NCBI GenBank assembly: GCA_039105265.1
Contig: JAPFFF010000062.1
Coordinates: 310,001 to 374,000 of the forward strand
Source: Tritrichomonas musculus
Lineage: Eukaryota > Parabasalia > Tritrichomonadida > Tritrichomonadidae
Reading direction: 5' to 3'
Length of the DNA: 64,000 nt
The notes below the pieces were generated by a model. The model saw only the letters and a program-made list of their open reading frames with translations. It was not told the DNA's origin and searched no databases. The translations under genes and the position numbers were made by a program. Shown here one piece after another: positions 1-9,366 of this stretch (positions within the stretch are counted from its first letter, which is position 1; every line of letters starts with the position of its first letter).

Positions 1-1
1 T

Positions 2-454
2 TTCAATGGGACAAGATTGAATGAAGTTGTTTTGCAAGCTGATGATGTCACTGTTGGCAATGAAGCTTTCAAAAATTGTATGGAAATTACTTCAGTTTCA
101 TTGCCTTCTTCAAATGTGGCAAGGTTCGAATATTCTTGCTTTGAAGGCTGCAAAAATATTCAAACAATCGATGTTAGAGCAAATCAAGAAATTTCAGCTG
201 GAAAGAATTGCTTCTATCAGAATGAAAAACTTCAAAGCGCAACTTTTGAATGTGTAAAGGTATATTTTGGTGAATTTTGCTTTAATTGTTGCAAGGAACT
301 TAATGAAATATTGGTTCAAGAAGCAAAACATATTACATATTGTACAAATTCATTCCGCAATTGTCCGAAAAATATGCTTTTAAGGCATAATGATAATGCT
401 GATATAAATATATATGAACCAGAACAAAAACATGGAATATGTTCTATCTTTTAA
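2..454 (+). CDS. BspA-like leucine-rich-repeat protein, 3' end only
   Basis: The frame is open from the first bases of the window, so the gene starts upstream; about 150 residues are visible and the stop is TAA at 452-454. The sequence shows degenerate TpLRR/BspA-type repeats of about 23 residues with the usual pattern of a small strand (SVSLPSS, TIDVRA), then F..C and a cysteine-rich turn (AFKNCMEI, CFEGCKNI, CFYQNEKL, CFNCCKEL, SFRNCPKN). In trichomonads this family is very large and is thought to include surface or secreted adhesins. The repeats here are less regular than those of the LRR gene near 59 kb. The protein ends in GICSIF, which has the form of a CaaX prenylation box; no transmembrane segment is seen in the visible part. 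The family call is firm, the location in the cell is not known. Confidence 0.75.
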   Translation, partial: FNGTRLNEVVLQADDVTVGNEAFKNCMEITSVSLPSSNVARFEYSCFEGCKNIQTIDVRANQEISAGKNCFYQNEKLQSATFECVKVYFGEFCFNCCKELNEILVQEAKHITYCTNSFRNCPKNMLLRHNDNADINIYEPEQKHGICSIF

Positions 455-1652
455 TAAATCTAAATAGACCATATTAAGGTTGAACAAAAGCAGTATATGA
501 TATCATATTGTAATATAATAAAATATATGATGACATCAATTTATTTACTAAATATAATGGTAAAATTAACGTAAAATATAAAAATAAATTAATTTTTCTT
601 TTTGAATGAAAATTTTACAATTTGATAAGTTTAGAAAAAAAAATGATGTTTTGTATAAATATCATAGCAAATATGAGGAAAATGCAATTTTAAATATAAG
701 ATATATTTTTTAGTTAATTTATTAAATTGAATTAAATTTTTATGAAATATTTGAATCATAAGAAAATTGAGATCAATTCTATGAAATTATTATATACTTC
801 AGAATATTGTGCATTTTTATAAGAAATAATTGTGAGATTGTAAGATATAAACAATTGAATAATTGTGAGAAAATAAAGATTTCTGAAAAGTAAAAATATG
901 TAAAGTATTCAAAGTAAAAATCTATCCAAAATAAAGTCCCCAGCGTCGGAATTTTTGATTTTTTAAAATAATTCTTTTCAAAATCAAAAAATATGTCCAA
1001 TTTTTCAAATTTTAACTCAGGTTGAAAAGATTAGCTGAGTGATTATTTATGAAATTATCTCTACTTTTAGCAAGATATAGAATAATTTAAATATATTATA
1101 TAATGATATTATTTTTTTATGAATATTTAATATAAAAAATTAAAATTTATTATGATATTTTTCGCAAAATTTGTATTTTTGTTGTCACTTTTTGAATACT
1201 ACAAAATTGAATGAATACCTTAATAGGGTCTATCTAAATTAATATTTCTTTAAACATTTTCTATAAAGTTTTTTTTTTTTTTTTTTTTTTATAAAGACCG
1301 TATCAAAAATTATTGATTTTAGATTTGCTGCATTCTCAGTATATGGTGATATAGTAAGAAAATAATTAAATTCTATTATCATGCATTTTGGTTTCTAACT
1401 GTTTGCCGATCCAATTTATAGAATTATTGTTTTAATATTCAAAATATTAACTATTAATAAATTTTTAAAATTTTTTTGTATTATGTTATCAAACTATCTT
1501 TAAGATTGAAATTGTTCATGCAAAAAAAAAAAAAAAAACTTTTAGTTCGTTTGGATTTAATTGAAAAAAGAGTAAAATACATTTGGTTAGCAAGATATGA
1601 TATGTCATAAACATTTTAAATTGATAGATTATAATAAATTCAAAAAAATATC
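455..1652. other. Intergenic region without a recognisable gene
   Basis: AT-rich sequence with stops in all frames. It holds a run of 22 T (1269-1290) and a run of A near 1520-1537. A 73-codon open frame on the minus strand (779-1000) is low-complexity Phe/Ile/Tyr and is not supported as a gene. Confidence 0.6.
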
Positions 1653-1723
1653 TCCGGCGCGGGGAGTCGAACCCCGCTCCCATGGATGAGAACCATGTAT
1701 CCTAACCGATGAACGACGCCGGA
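1653..1723 (-). tRNA. tRNA-Glu (anticodon CTC)
   Basis: On the minus strand the 71-nt sequence folds as a cloverleaf. The acceptor stem pairs TCCGGCG with CGCCGGA. The anticodon stem pairs CATGG with CCATG around the loop TTCTCAT, giving anticodon CTC. The T arm is CGGGG/CCCCG around TTCGACT. No intron is present. The overall sequence resembles eukaryotic tRNA-Glu. Confidence 0.93.
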
Positions 1724-2168
1724 AACACATTAGTTGAAAAAATTATCTTTTAATAAACAATAAAAAAGTTGATGTTTGTAATTTTCTCACTATAAAGCGA
1801 AGAGAAAAGAGTAACGAGTTGTTAGGTGATTATAAATCTCCAACTTAATTTTTACTTCAAATTTTGTTTTAATATTGGGTAAAAGTGTGAAAATAAAAGA
1901 TAATTGTTATTTAGCATCTAATTAAAAATATTAAATTAAAAATAAAAAAAAAAAAGTGAGTTATTGACTTTTGTTTTAAAAGGGGATTTGATATTTAATT
2001 AAAAAGGAATGAAAATTATTGGTTGATCAAATTTGATTTGTTGATAGCATTTTATTTTTTCAATAGTTTGACCATGGTTATTGAAAGATTATTGAATTAT
2101 TTTGAATAATTTCATTCAATAAATCTTCTCAAAAGTTTCTGAGTATTTCCAGATAATATACAAAATAA

Positions 2169-3038
2169 ATGTTACAAATTGTACCTGAAACACAACTAAA
2201 TCAGTATATTATCATAACTCAAATTAGTACTTATGCGAGAAATTCGGTTTTTAAGGCCTATATTCCAACCCCGGGCGAAGAATTTAACGAGAATACCAAA
2301 TGCTATATTATCAAAGCAATTCCCTTTGAAACGAAAGAGGAAATTGAATGTTACAATCATCAAGCAGAAATACTTAATTTATTTAAAGATATTCCAACAA
2401 TTGTTCAATTTAAAGAAACTTTTATTTTAAATAATCAAATTACAGGAGGAAAACAATATCTCTTTGGGGTAATGGATTTTTGCTCCTATATAGACCTTTT
2501 TGATTTTTATTCTGAACGCGAAAATGAAGAAATTTCTCCAGATCAAATACGATCAATTGCATATCAATCATTAAAAATTTTAGATATCATCCATAAAGAG
2601 AAAGTTGTACATCATGATATAAAGCCTGCCAATTTTTTAATTGAATCAATACGGCCCTTAATGATTAAAATTACAGATTTCGAATTTTCTGTTAGGCTCA
2701 AAAGTAGTGATGATTTAACCGATCAGCCTTATGGTACATGCTTTTACATGGCGCCAGAAATATTAAATTGCCAGCCACATGGAATGGGAGTTGATATATG
2801 GGCTCTCGGAATAATGCTTTATGAGCTTAATGCTAAAAAAATGCCATTTAATCTCAGAGAAGAGCAATCGCAGAGATGTGTTATTCGAGCGAGAATTAAA
2901 ATTAATCAACTTTCATTTGATGATAGTTTTAAAGATCCAAATCAAATCGATTTACTAAGCAAAATGCTTGAAAAAGATCCATCTAAAAGAATATCATCAG
3001 CTGAAGCTCTTAAACATCCTTATTTTAACGGATTATAA
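2169..3038 (+). CDS. Small Ser/Thr protein kinase, kinase domain only
   Basis: This 289-residue protein is almost entirely a protein-kinase domain. Visible motifs are the ATP lysine K49 (YIIKAI), the helix-C region near E60-E67, the catalytic loop HHDIKPAN at 148-155 (HHD in place of HRD), the metal site DFE at 170-172 (in place of DFG), YMAPE at 193-197, the F-helix VDIWALGIMLYEL, and the terminal arginine motif DPSKRIS at 270-276. The glycine-rich loop is degenerate (ISTYARNSVFKAY). The catalytic Asp, metal Asp and Lys are kept, so activity is possible. The fold suggests a CAMK/NEK-like group, but I cannot place it in a subfamily. The start is the first ATG; the stop TAAAAAA carries the UAAA tetranucleotide that serves as the trichomonad poly(A) signal. 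Confidence 0.88.
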   Translation: MLQIVPETQLNQYIIITQISTYARNSVFKAYIPTPGEEFNENTKCYIIKAIPFETKEEIECYNHQAEILNLFKDIPTIVQFKETFILNNQITGGKQYLFGVMDFCSYIDLFDFYSERENEEISPDQIRSIAYQSLKILDIIHKEKVVHHDIKPANFLIESIRPLMIKITDFEFSVRLKSSDDLTDQPYGTCFYMAPEILNCQPHGMGVDIWALGIMLYELNAKKMPFNLREEQSQRCVIRARIKINQLSFDDSFKDPNQIDLLSKMLEKDPSKRISSAEALKHPYFNGL

Positions 3039-3343
3039 AAAAGATCTTTAAAATTTGAAGTTGTTTTAAATGGAAGAGAAAAGGAAGCAAATATATATTC
3101 TATAAAATATTTTTTTACCTAACTCATCTTGCTTATTTATTTTAGGATATCAAGATACCATAACAAAGCAGCCATTTTAATGTTTCATTTTATGATAAAT
3201 TTAGTTAAAGACAAATGAATTTTTTCTAACAATGTTTTATTAGTCAATGAATTATAATATCTCAATGAATCCTTATAAGAATAAGATATGATATTTTGAT
3301 TTTTATACAGTATATATATTCATTAATATTTTAAGAATTGGAA

Positions 3344-3416
3344 AGTCTCGTAGCTCAGTGGTTAGAGCATGGTCCTTATGAGGCCAGGGTCGCGGGTTCG
3401 ATACCCGTCGGGACTA
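3344..3416 (+). tRNA. tRNA-Ile (anticodon TAT)
   Basis: The 73-nt sequence folds as a cloverleaf. The acceptor is AGTCTCG/CGGGACT with discriminator A. The anticodon stem is TGGTC/GGCCA (one G.T pair) around loop CTTATGA, giving anticodon TAT, which reads AUA. The T arm is GCGGG/CCCGT around TTCGATA. No intron is seen. Confidence 0.9.
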
Positions 3417-3434
3417 TTTTTCTTTTTTCTTCTT
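3417..3434 (+). terminator. RNA polymerase III terminator of tRNA-Ile
   Basis: Runs of T (T5, then T6) follow the discriminator base directly, the normal Pol III stop signal. Confidence 0.6.
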
Positions 3435-4380
3435 AAAAAAAAAAGAGCTTCACAGGAAAAGTTTGATTTATTTTTGTAATACAAATGGATTGACCAGTTT
3501 TTCACTTTAATTATTTTGAATAAACTGATTTACTGAGTCATTTCTAACTTCTCCACTTATTTCTGCTGATTAGCTGTGTTTATTGAAAACTAAAATAAAA
3601 ATGATAACAATCACAATGATAACAATTCTAGCAATCAAACCAGTTCTCAATTTCTTACCTTTTGAAGTTGAACTTTTGTCTCCTCAGCTGAAAATTGATT
3701 TTGTAAAAATGAAAAAAAATTAATATATCTTAATAAAATAATAAGCAATGGTTTTAAATATATCTTATTAATATTATTTAATATGTATAAATATGAAAAA
3801 TGAAAAAATAAAAAAAAAACTAATAGATTTTTATTTAAAAATATTTTTTTAAGAATAATTAAACAAAAAAATTGATATTACTAATGTGTATGCATTTAAT
3901 ATTTGATAAAAATGATTTTTTAAAGCCAAATTATTCTTAAAATTCAAAATATTTAGTATTTAGCCAAATGATCATCACAATTTTTTTGATCTAGCATACT
4001 TATTGAAATACAAATATTTCGCTTATGTATCAAAGACAAGATAAAGAAGTACTGTCAGAAGAGTTTTGATTTTTATTTTCAATCATATTATCTCCAAATA
4101 TCTGTGAATTTATTATTTGTAAAAGCAAAAATAATCAATCATACATTTTTTTCGAGACCAACACAATCTTGTTCAAGTCTAATTTTAATGTTTTAAAAAA
4201 TGAATGATCGTGAAAAAAGCAACTTTTTACCTCCGATGAAAAAATGTAAACGGTTTCCGCGGGGGGGTTTTATTTAAATGGATAAAAATTTCTTTTATCT
4301 ATAACCATCACTGTTAAAAACCAAAAAAAAATATGATTTTTAATAAGATTTAATGCTCTTCCCTAAAAGTTGTTAACTTT
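3435..4380. other. Intergenic region
   Basis: AT-rich DNA with no supported gene. A G7 tract at about 4261-4267 stands out in this background. Confidence 0.5.
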
Positions 4381-4607
4381 GTGTTCCCTTCATCATTAAA
4401 ATCAATAGGTTATTTTTCATTTAAATGCAAAGCGCTCAAAAAAATATCAATACCACCATCAGTTGAGTGTATTGCCAAAGAGGCATTCTATAAATGTGTA
4501 AATCACTCACACAAATATCAATTCAATCATCTTTAACTGAAATCGGTTATGCTGCTTTCAGAAATTGCACATCACTAGAACAAATATCAATTCCTTCATT
4601 TATTTAA
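4381..4607 (+). pseudogene. Decayed BspA-like LRR fragment
   Basis: Translation from 4381 gives an unmistakable BspA-type repeat run: SLKSIGYFSFKCKALKKISI, then PPSVECIAKEAFYKC, after which the frame is lost near 4500-4510. The adjacent frame continues the pattern with LTEIGYAAFRNCTSLEQISI and then stops. There is no start and one clear frameshift, so this is a remnant of roughly three repeats, probably left by duplication or recombination within the LRR family. Its repeat consensus is closer to the LRR gene near 59 kb than to the fragment at the window start. Confidence 0.8.
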
Positions 4608-4707
4608 AATGCACATCAATCATAATTTAGTACATTTGATGTTGTATTTAAACTGAACATAGGAATTTCATTGATACAAATATATAGGTAATAATAAATA
4701 AAATACA

Positions 4708-7700
4708 TTAAATTACGATGCCAAAACCTTCATAAAACAATGACGTGATATTTTTAATGTTTTGATTATTTGGTTGATATCGATATTTACTGTCTGTAAT
4801 CATCGTAGATCTAATAATTGTTTTCGAACTTGTGTATATAAAATCTATTGATTGATAATACAGATATTCTTCATTAAAAGAATCATTAAGGATCCATTTA
4901 TTGATAATTTCGACAATTTTAAGTGAAAGTTCATTTGATATATTATGATCATCAAGTATATTTTGAATATTTAACAGATTATCCTCAACTTTTTTAATTA
5001 ACGCCAAACATAAAATATATATTGATTGTGAAAATCCTCTTTTTAATGATTTGATCAACAATTCAATTGACTTGTCAATAAATCCTTCAATTGGATCTTC
5101 ATATAAGTACAAATGGGCTAAATTATACATGCTAACAATATCATTTTTTTGTTTGATTGCTTCTTTAAAATATTCAATAGCCAGACCAATTCGTTTTTGG
5201 ATTTTATTATCAAATCCATGCTTGTAAATTATTCCAAGATTATTTTTTGAGTAATTATGGTTTAATGAAGATGCTTCTTTGTAATAATGAATGGATTGAT
5301 CGATATCTCGATCTACATATTTGCCTTCATGATATATAAATCCCAAGACAAAATGTGCAGTTTTCTTTCGATTAATAGAAGCTAATTTTAAAAAATAAAT
5401 TCCTTTTTTAATATTATGTTGAACATTGTTCTCCTTTATATAAATCATCCCCAAATGGTATTGTGCATTTTTATCATTTTGATAGGCTGCCTTTAAATAA
5501 TAATCAATTGCTTTATTGATGTCACAAGGTACATATCTTCCAGTTTCATATAAATATCCAAGCATGTATTGTCCATATACATAATTTTGATTAGCTGCAA
5601 GAGTAAAATAATAAAGCATTTTATTGATATTCTGAGGAACCAATTCACCATTTTCATATAAAACACCCAAAATTAATTGAGCATTTGCATTATTTTGATT
5701 TGCAGCAAGCTGTAAATAATGAAGCATTTTTGGTACATCTTGAGGAACATATTCATTTGATCCATATATAATTCCAAGATTGTTTAGTGCTTCTACACAG
5801 TTTTGATTTGCAGCAAGCATAAAGTAATGAATTGAACTTGTAATATCTCGAGTAACCCAAATTCCATCATGATATATACATCCAAGATTAAATTGCGCGT
5901 CTGCATGATTTTGATTTGCAGCAAGAGTTAAATAATAAATTGATTTTTTGACATCACGAGGAACATATTCTTCTAATAAATAAATTACACCAAGATAAAA
6001 TTGCGCTTTTGCATGATTTTGATTTGCAGCCTGAATTAAATAATGAACAGCTTTGTTAATATCCTGAGGAACACATTCATTTAAAATATAAATGCAGCCA
6101 AGTAAAAATTGAGATTCTGGATGATATTTATTTGCAGCAAGTGTTAAATAATTGATTCCTTTATAAATATCCTGAGGGACATATTCGCCTGCTACATAAA
6201 TGCAACCAAGAAAAAACTGAGCCTTTAAATTATCTTGATTTGCAGAAAGAGTATAATAATAAATTCCCTTTTCTATATTTTTTAAAATGTATTTACCAAA
6301 ATAATATATAGTGCCAAGTAGACATTGAGCATCTGCATGACCTTGATTAGCAGCAAGTGAATAATAATAAATAGCTTTTTCAATATCTCGAGGAACATCT
6401 TCACCTAATTCATATTTTATACCAAGCTGATATTGAGCATCTGCATGACCTTGATTAGCAGCAAGTGAATAATAATAAATAGCTTTTTCAATATCTCGAG
6501 GAACATCTTCACCTAATTCATATTTTATACCAAGCTGATATTGAGCATCTGCATGACCTTGATTAGCAGCAAGTGAATAATAATAAATAGCTTTTTCAAT
6601 ATCTCGAGGAACATCTTTGCCTAAGTCATATTTCAAGCCAAGCTGATATTGTTCATATTCATTGTTTTGACTAGCAGCTAGTAATCTATAATGCATTTCC
6701 ATATCATGATCAGCATATTTACCTGATTCATATATTGAAATAAGACGAATTACTGATAGATGGAAATCTTGATTAGCAGCGAGTGAATGATAATGTATTG
6801 CTTTTTCCATATCATGCTTATCTGAACTTTTTTCATAGATTAAACCTAGACAATATTGAGCAAAAACATTATTTTGATTTGCAGCTAGGGTGTAATAATG
6901 AATTGCTTGGCTTATATTTTTCTTACCATATTCATCAGAATCATAAATACACCCAAGATGAAACTGTGCACCAGCATGATTTTTATTTGCAGCTAGCGTA
7001 AAATAATGAATTGCCTTCTCTATATTTATCGCATCATCTATATAAAAATCATAAATACACCCAAGATTGAATTGCGCTTCAACATGATTTTGATCTGCAG
7101 CAAGTGTAAAATAATGAATTGCTTTATTTATATTTTTCTTACCATATTCATTTGATTCATAAATGCACCCAAGATTAAATTGTGCATCAGCGTGATTTTG
7201 ATCTGCAGCTAGCGTAAAATAATGAATTGCTTTTTGTATATCATGTTCAAAATATTCACCTTTTAAATAAATAATGCCAAGTTTAAACTGTGCTTTTAAA
7301 TTATTTTGATCAGAAGCAAGTGAATAATAACAAATTGCTTTTTCCATATCCATTGGAACATATTTATTACTTTCATATATTAAACCTAGAAAAAATTGAG
7401 CTTTTGAATAATTTTGTTTTGAAGCAAGAGTTAAAAAACTAATTGCTTTTTCTATATCTTGAGAAACTTCTTTCCCCTCAATATACATGACACCATAATT
7501 ATATAGCATTTCTGGGTTATTTAATTTCATATTGAACGGTTGATTATATTTGTGCCGATTATATATATCAATGTTAACAAACTTTTGAAATGAACTGATA
7601 TATTCATTTAATATATCTGATATAGAAGGTCTTTTTTCTGGCTTTTCATTGATGCATAAATTGATAATTTCCTTGATTTTGGATATATCAAAGTTTGTCT

Positions 7701-8865
7701 TTGTCTTTTTTATTATAAATTCTATCACTTTTCCTAATGAATAAATGTCGCTTTTGAAAGAATACTTTTTTGTAACATTAACTTCAGGAGCCAAATAAAT
7801 AATTGGAAATTCGAGTGTAAAATCCGTGTCCATATCATATGGATTGACAATAACTCGATCTAAATCAATCATAACAGTATTTTTTTGATTATCGATCATA
7901 ATATTATCAGGTTTCAAATCACGAATAAAATATTCATTTATATGAAAATATTCTATGATCAACATTAATTCAAAAATAATTTTAATTATTTCTTTATCAT
8001 CTAGTTGAATTTTTTCAATGTTTGATAATGTGTGACCATTTATGAATTCAATTATGAAATAATTGCTATTTTCAACTTTACCATAATATTTAGATATAAA
8101 AGGATGTCTAATTATTTGATAATTTTTTATTTCTCGGTTAAATAATTTTGTTTGCTCGCCATTTGTTCCATTAAGCATTTTAATTGCCATTAACTCACCA
8201 GTTGGTATGAAATATATTAATTTAACAATGGAAACACTACCAGGTCCAAGTGTTCGTAATTCAACATAATCTTCTTTACTTATATCTTCTTTTATTTCTT
8301 TGCTATTATCAAAATTTTTGATTCTTTCATAGCTGATTTGCATATAACTTTTTTTAATCAAATAAGCTAATATACATGGAGAAAAATAAAGCCAAAATCG
8401 TCTCATTTGCGAGTCTTCTGTTTTCAATATAAATTCTGCTTTAAAACTTGAAATTTCTTGTTCGAATAAAATATCAAATTTAATTTCCTTATTTCGAATT
8501 TCAATTTCTTGTAAAATATCTTTGATATCATACAAAAAACAAATATACAAATTTGTATTTGAAGATAAAAGTGTTTGTAAAAAGGAGATTGCGGATTGTT
8601 CAAGAAAAATGATGGTTTTTTCAAAGCAAATTATTAAATTGTTCTCTCTTATTTTTCGGTTGTAATCTTTGTCGTTATAAATTGAAATTACTCTTGAATC
8701 TTTGATGTTTTCATCAATATGATTTTTAGTATCTTGTTCGAGAGATTTATCATTAGAAATGTATATTAATTTATACTGGAGAATAATATTATTTAATTTT
8801 TTATTTGTGAAAGATATTTTATCGTTCGATAAAAGAAAATAAAAACTATTGATAATTTCGTTCAT
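4708..8865 (-). CDS. Protein kinase with about 23 C-terminal Sel1 repeats
   Basis: This 1385-residue protein has three parts. Residues 1 to about 195 have no domain I recognise. A kinase domain covers about 200-425, with glycine loop LGPGSVS 206-212, ATP lysine K229, helix-C glutamate E245, catalytic loop IRDLKPDN 314-321 (IRD for HRD), metal site DLD 334-336 (for DFG) and LAPE 358-361. From about 455 to 1270 run some 23 Sel1-like repeats of 36 residues with the pattern A.AQ..LG.IY..G..V..D..KAI.YY.LAA.Q. Catalytic Asp and Lys are kept, so it may be active. Sel1 repeats form a superhelical scaffold that binds partner proteins; kinase-Sel1 fusions form a large family in trichomonads. Repeats near residues 750-850 are nearly identical at DNA level, showing recent internal expansion. 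ATG at 8865 is preferred because an initiator-like TCATTT lies just upstream. Confidence 0.92.
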   Translation of the reverse strand: MNEIINSFYFLLSNDKISFTNKKLNNIILQYKLIYISNDKSLEQDTKNHIDENIKDSRVISIYNDKDYNRKIRENNLIICFEKTIIFLEQSAISFLQTLLSSNTNLYICFLYDIKDILQEIEIRNKEIKFDILFEQEISSFKAEFILKTEDSQMRRFWLYFSPCILAYLIKKSYMQISYERIKNFDNSKEIKEDISKEDYVELRTLGPGSVSIVKLIYFIPTGELMAIKMLNGTNGEQTKLFNREIKNYQIIRHPFISKYYGKVENSNYFIIEFINGHTLSNIEKIQLDDKEIIKIIFELMLIIEYFHINEYFIRDLKPDNIMIDNQKNTVMIDLDRVIVNPYDMDTDFTLEFPIIYLAPEVNVTKKYSFKSDIYSLGKVIEFIIKKTKTNFDISKIKEIINLCINEKPEKRPSISDILNEYISSFQKFVNIDIYNRHKYNQPFNMKLNNPEMLYNYGVMYIEGKEVSQDIEKAISFLTLASKQNYSKAQFFLGLIYESNKYVPMDMEKAICYYSLASDQNNLKAQFKLGIIYLKGEYFEHDIQKAIHYFTLAADQNHADAQFNLGCIYESNEYGKKNINKAIHYFTLAADQNHVEAQFNLGCIYDFYIDDAINIEKAIHYFTLAANKNHAGAQFHLGCIYDSDEYGKKNISQAIHYYTLAANQNNVFAQYCLGLIYEKSSDKHDMEKAIHYHSLAANQDFHLSVIRLISIYESGKYADHDMEMHYRLLAASQNNEYEQYQLGLKYDLGKDVPRDIEKAIYYYSLAANQGHADAQYQLGIKYELGEDVPRDIEKAIYYYSLAANQGHADAQYQLGIKYELGEDVPRDIEKAIYYYSLAANQGHADAQCLLGTIYYFGKYILKNIEKGIYYYTLSANQDNLKAQFFLGCIYVAGEYVPQDIYKGINYLTLAANKYHPESQFLLGCIYILNECVPQDINKAVHYLIQAANQNHAKAQFYLGVIYLLEEYVPRDVKKSIYYLTLAANQNHADAQFNLGCIYHDGIWVTRDITSSIHYFMLAANQNCVEALNNLGIIYGSNEYVPQDVPKMLHYLQLAANQNNANAQLILGVLYENGELVPQNINKMLYYFTLAANQNYVYGQYMLGYLYETGRYVPCDINKAIDYYLKAAYQNDKNAQYHLGMIYIKENNVQHNIKKGIYFLKLASINRKKTAHFVLGFIYHEGKYVDRDIDQSIHYYKEASSLNHNYSKNNLGIIYKHGFDNKIQKRIGLAIEYFKEAIKQKNDIVSMYNLAHLYLYEDPIEGFIDKSIELLIKSLKRGFSQSIYILCLALIKKVEDNLLNIQNILDDHNISNELSLKIVEIINKWILNDSFNEEYLYYQSIDFIYTSSKTIIRSTMITDSKYRYQPNNQNIKNITSLFYEGFGIVI
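6330..6617 (-). repeat. 108-bp tandem repeat inside the Sel1 region
   Basis: Copies begin at 6330, 6438 and 6546, exactly 108 bp apart. Each encodes one 36-residue Sel1 repeat. The first two copies are identical and the third matches for about its first 70 bp before diverging. This preserves the reading frame and points to a recent unequal exchange. Confidence 0.9.
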
Positions 8866-8867
8866 CT

Positions 8868-8873
8868 AAATGA
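8868..8873 (-). promoter_or_regulatory. Initiator-like element of the Sel1 kinase gene
   Basis: On the minus strand TCATTT lies a few bases before the ATG at 8865. It matches the trichomonad initiator core TCA-Py-T/A, which normally overlaps the transcription start and lies within about 20 nt of the start codon. Such short motifs also occur by chance in this DNA. Confidence 0.35.
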
Positions 8874-9251
8874 AACTTTTTGAATTGCCCTATGTTTTTT
8901 TTATTCAATTTTTCATAGTATTTGAAATATACGAAATGTGATATAAAAAAATACATAAAATAAACAATAAATGTTTAGTTTCAGAAAAAACGCATGTTAA
9001 GAACATTAAACCATCCAATTCTCTCATAAACTTATTTTGTTTGAAATTTAATTCAAATAATTCATATAAAAAGTTTTGGTTTAATGTTATTTCTCAGAAA
9101 TATATTGAATAATTTGAATTTTAGGTTTTCCTATATTTTTATTAATATATTTTATGAAAACATAAATAAAATTGATATATTATTTATCTATTTGGAAATA
9201 TAATATAAAATATTATCATTTAAATATTTAATCATTTTAAAAATAGAACTA

Positions 9252-9303
9252 CCCTATTCTCACGTAACTTCGCCCAAATGTGGTTACATTAAATTACCCT
9301 TTT
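9252..9303 (+). repeat. Left TIR of pogo-like transposon
   Basis: Begins CCCTATTCTCACGTAACTTC and ends in CCCTTTT. It is the inverse of 13113-13164 with one mismatch. Confidence 0.93.
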
Positions 9304-9366
9304 ATTCAATTTTAAATTTTAAATTATCTTATAGAAAAAGTTATAATTGTTTGGCCATACATTTCA

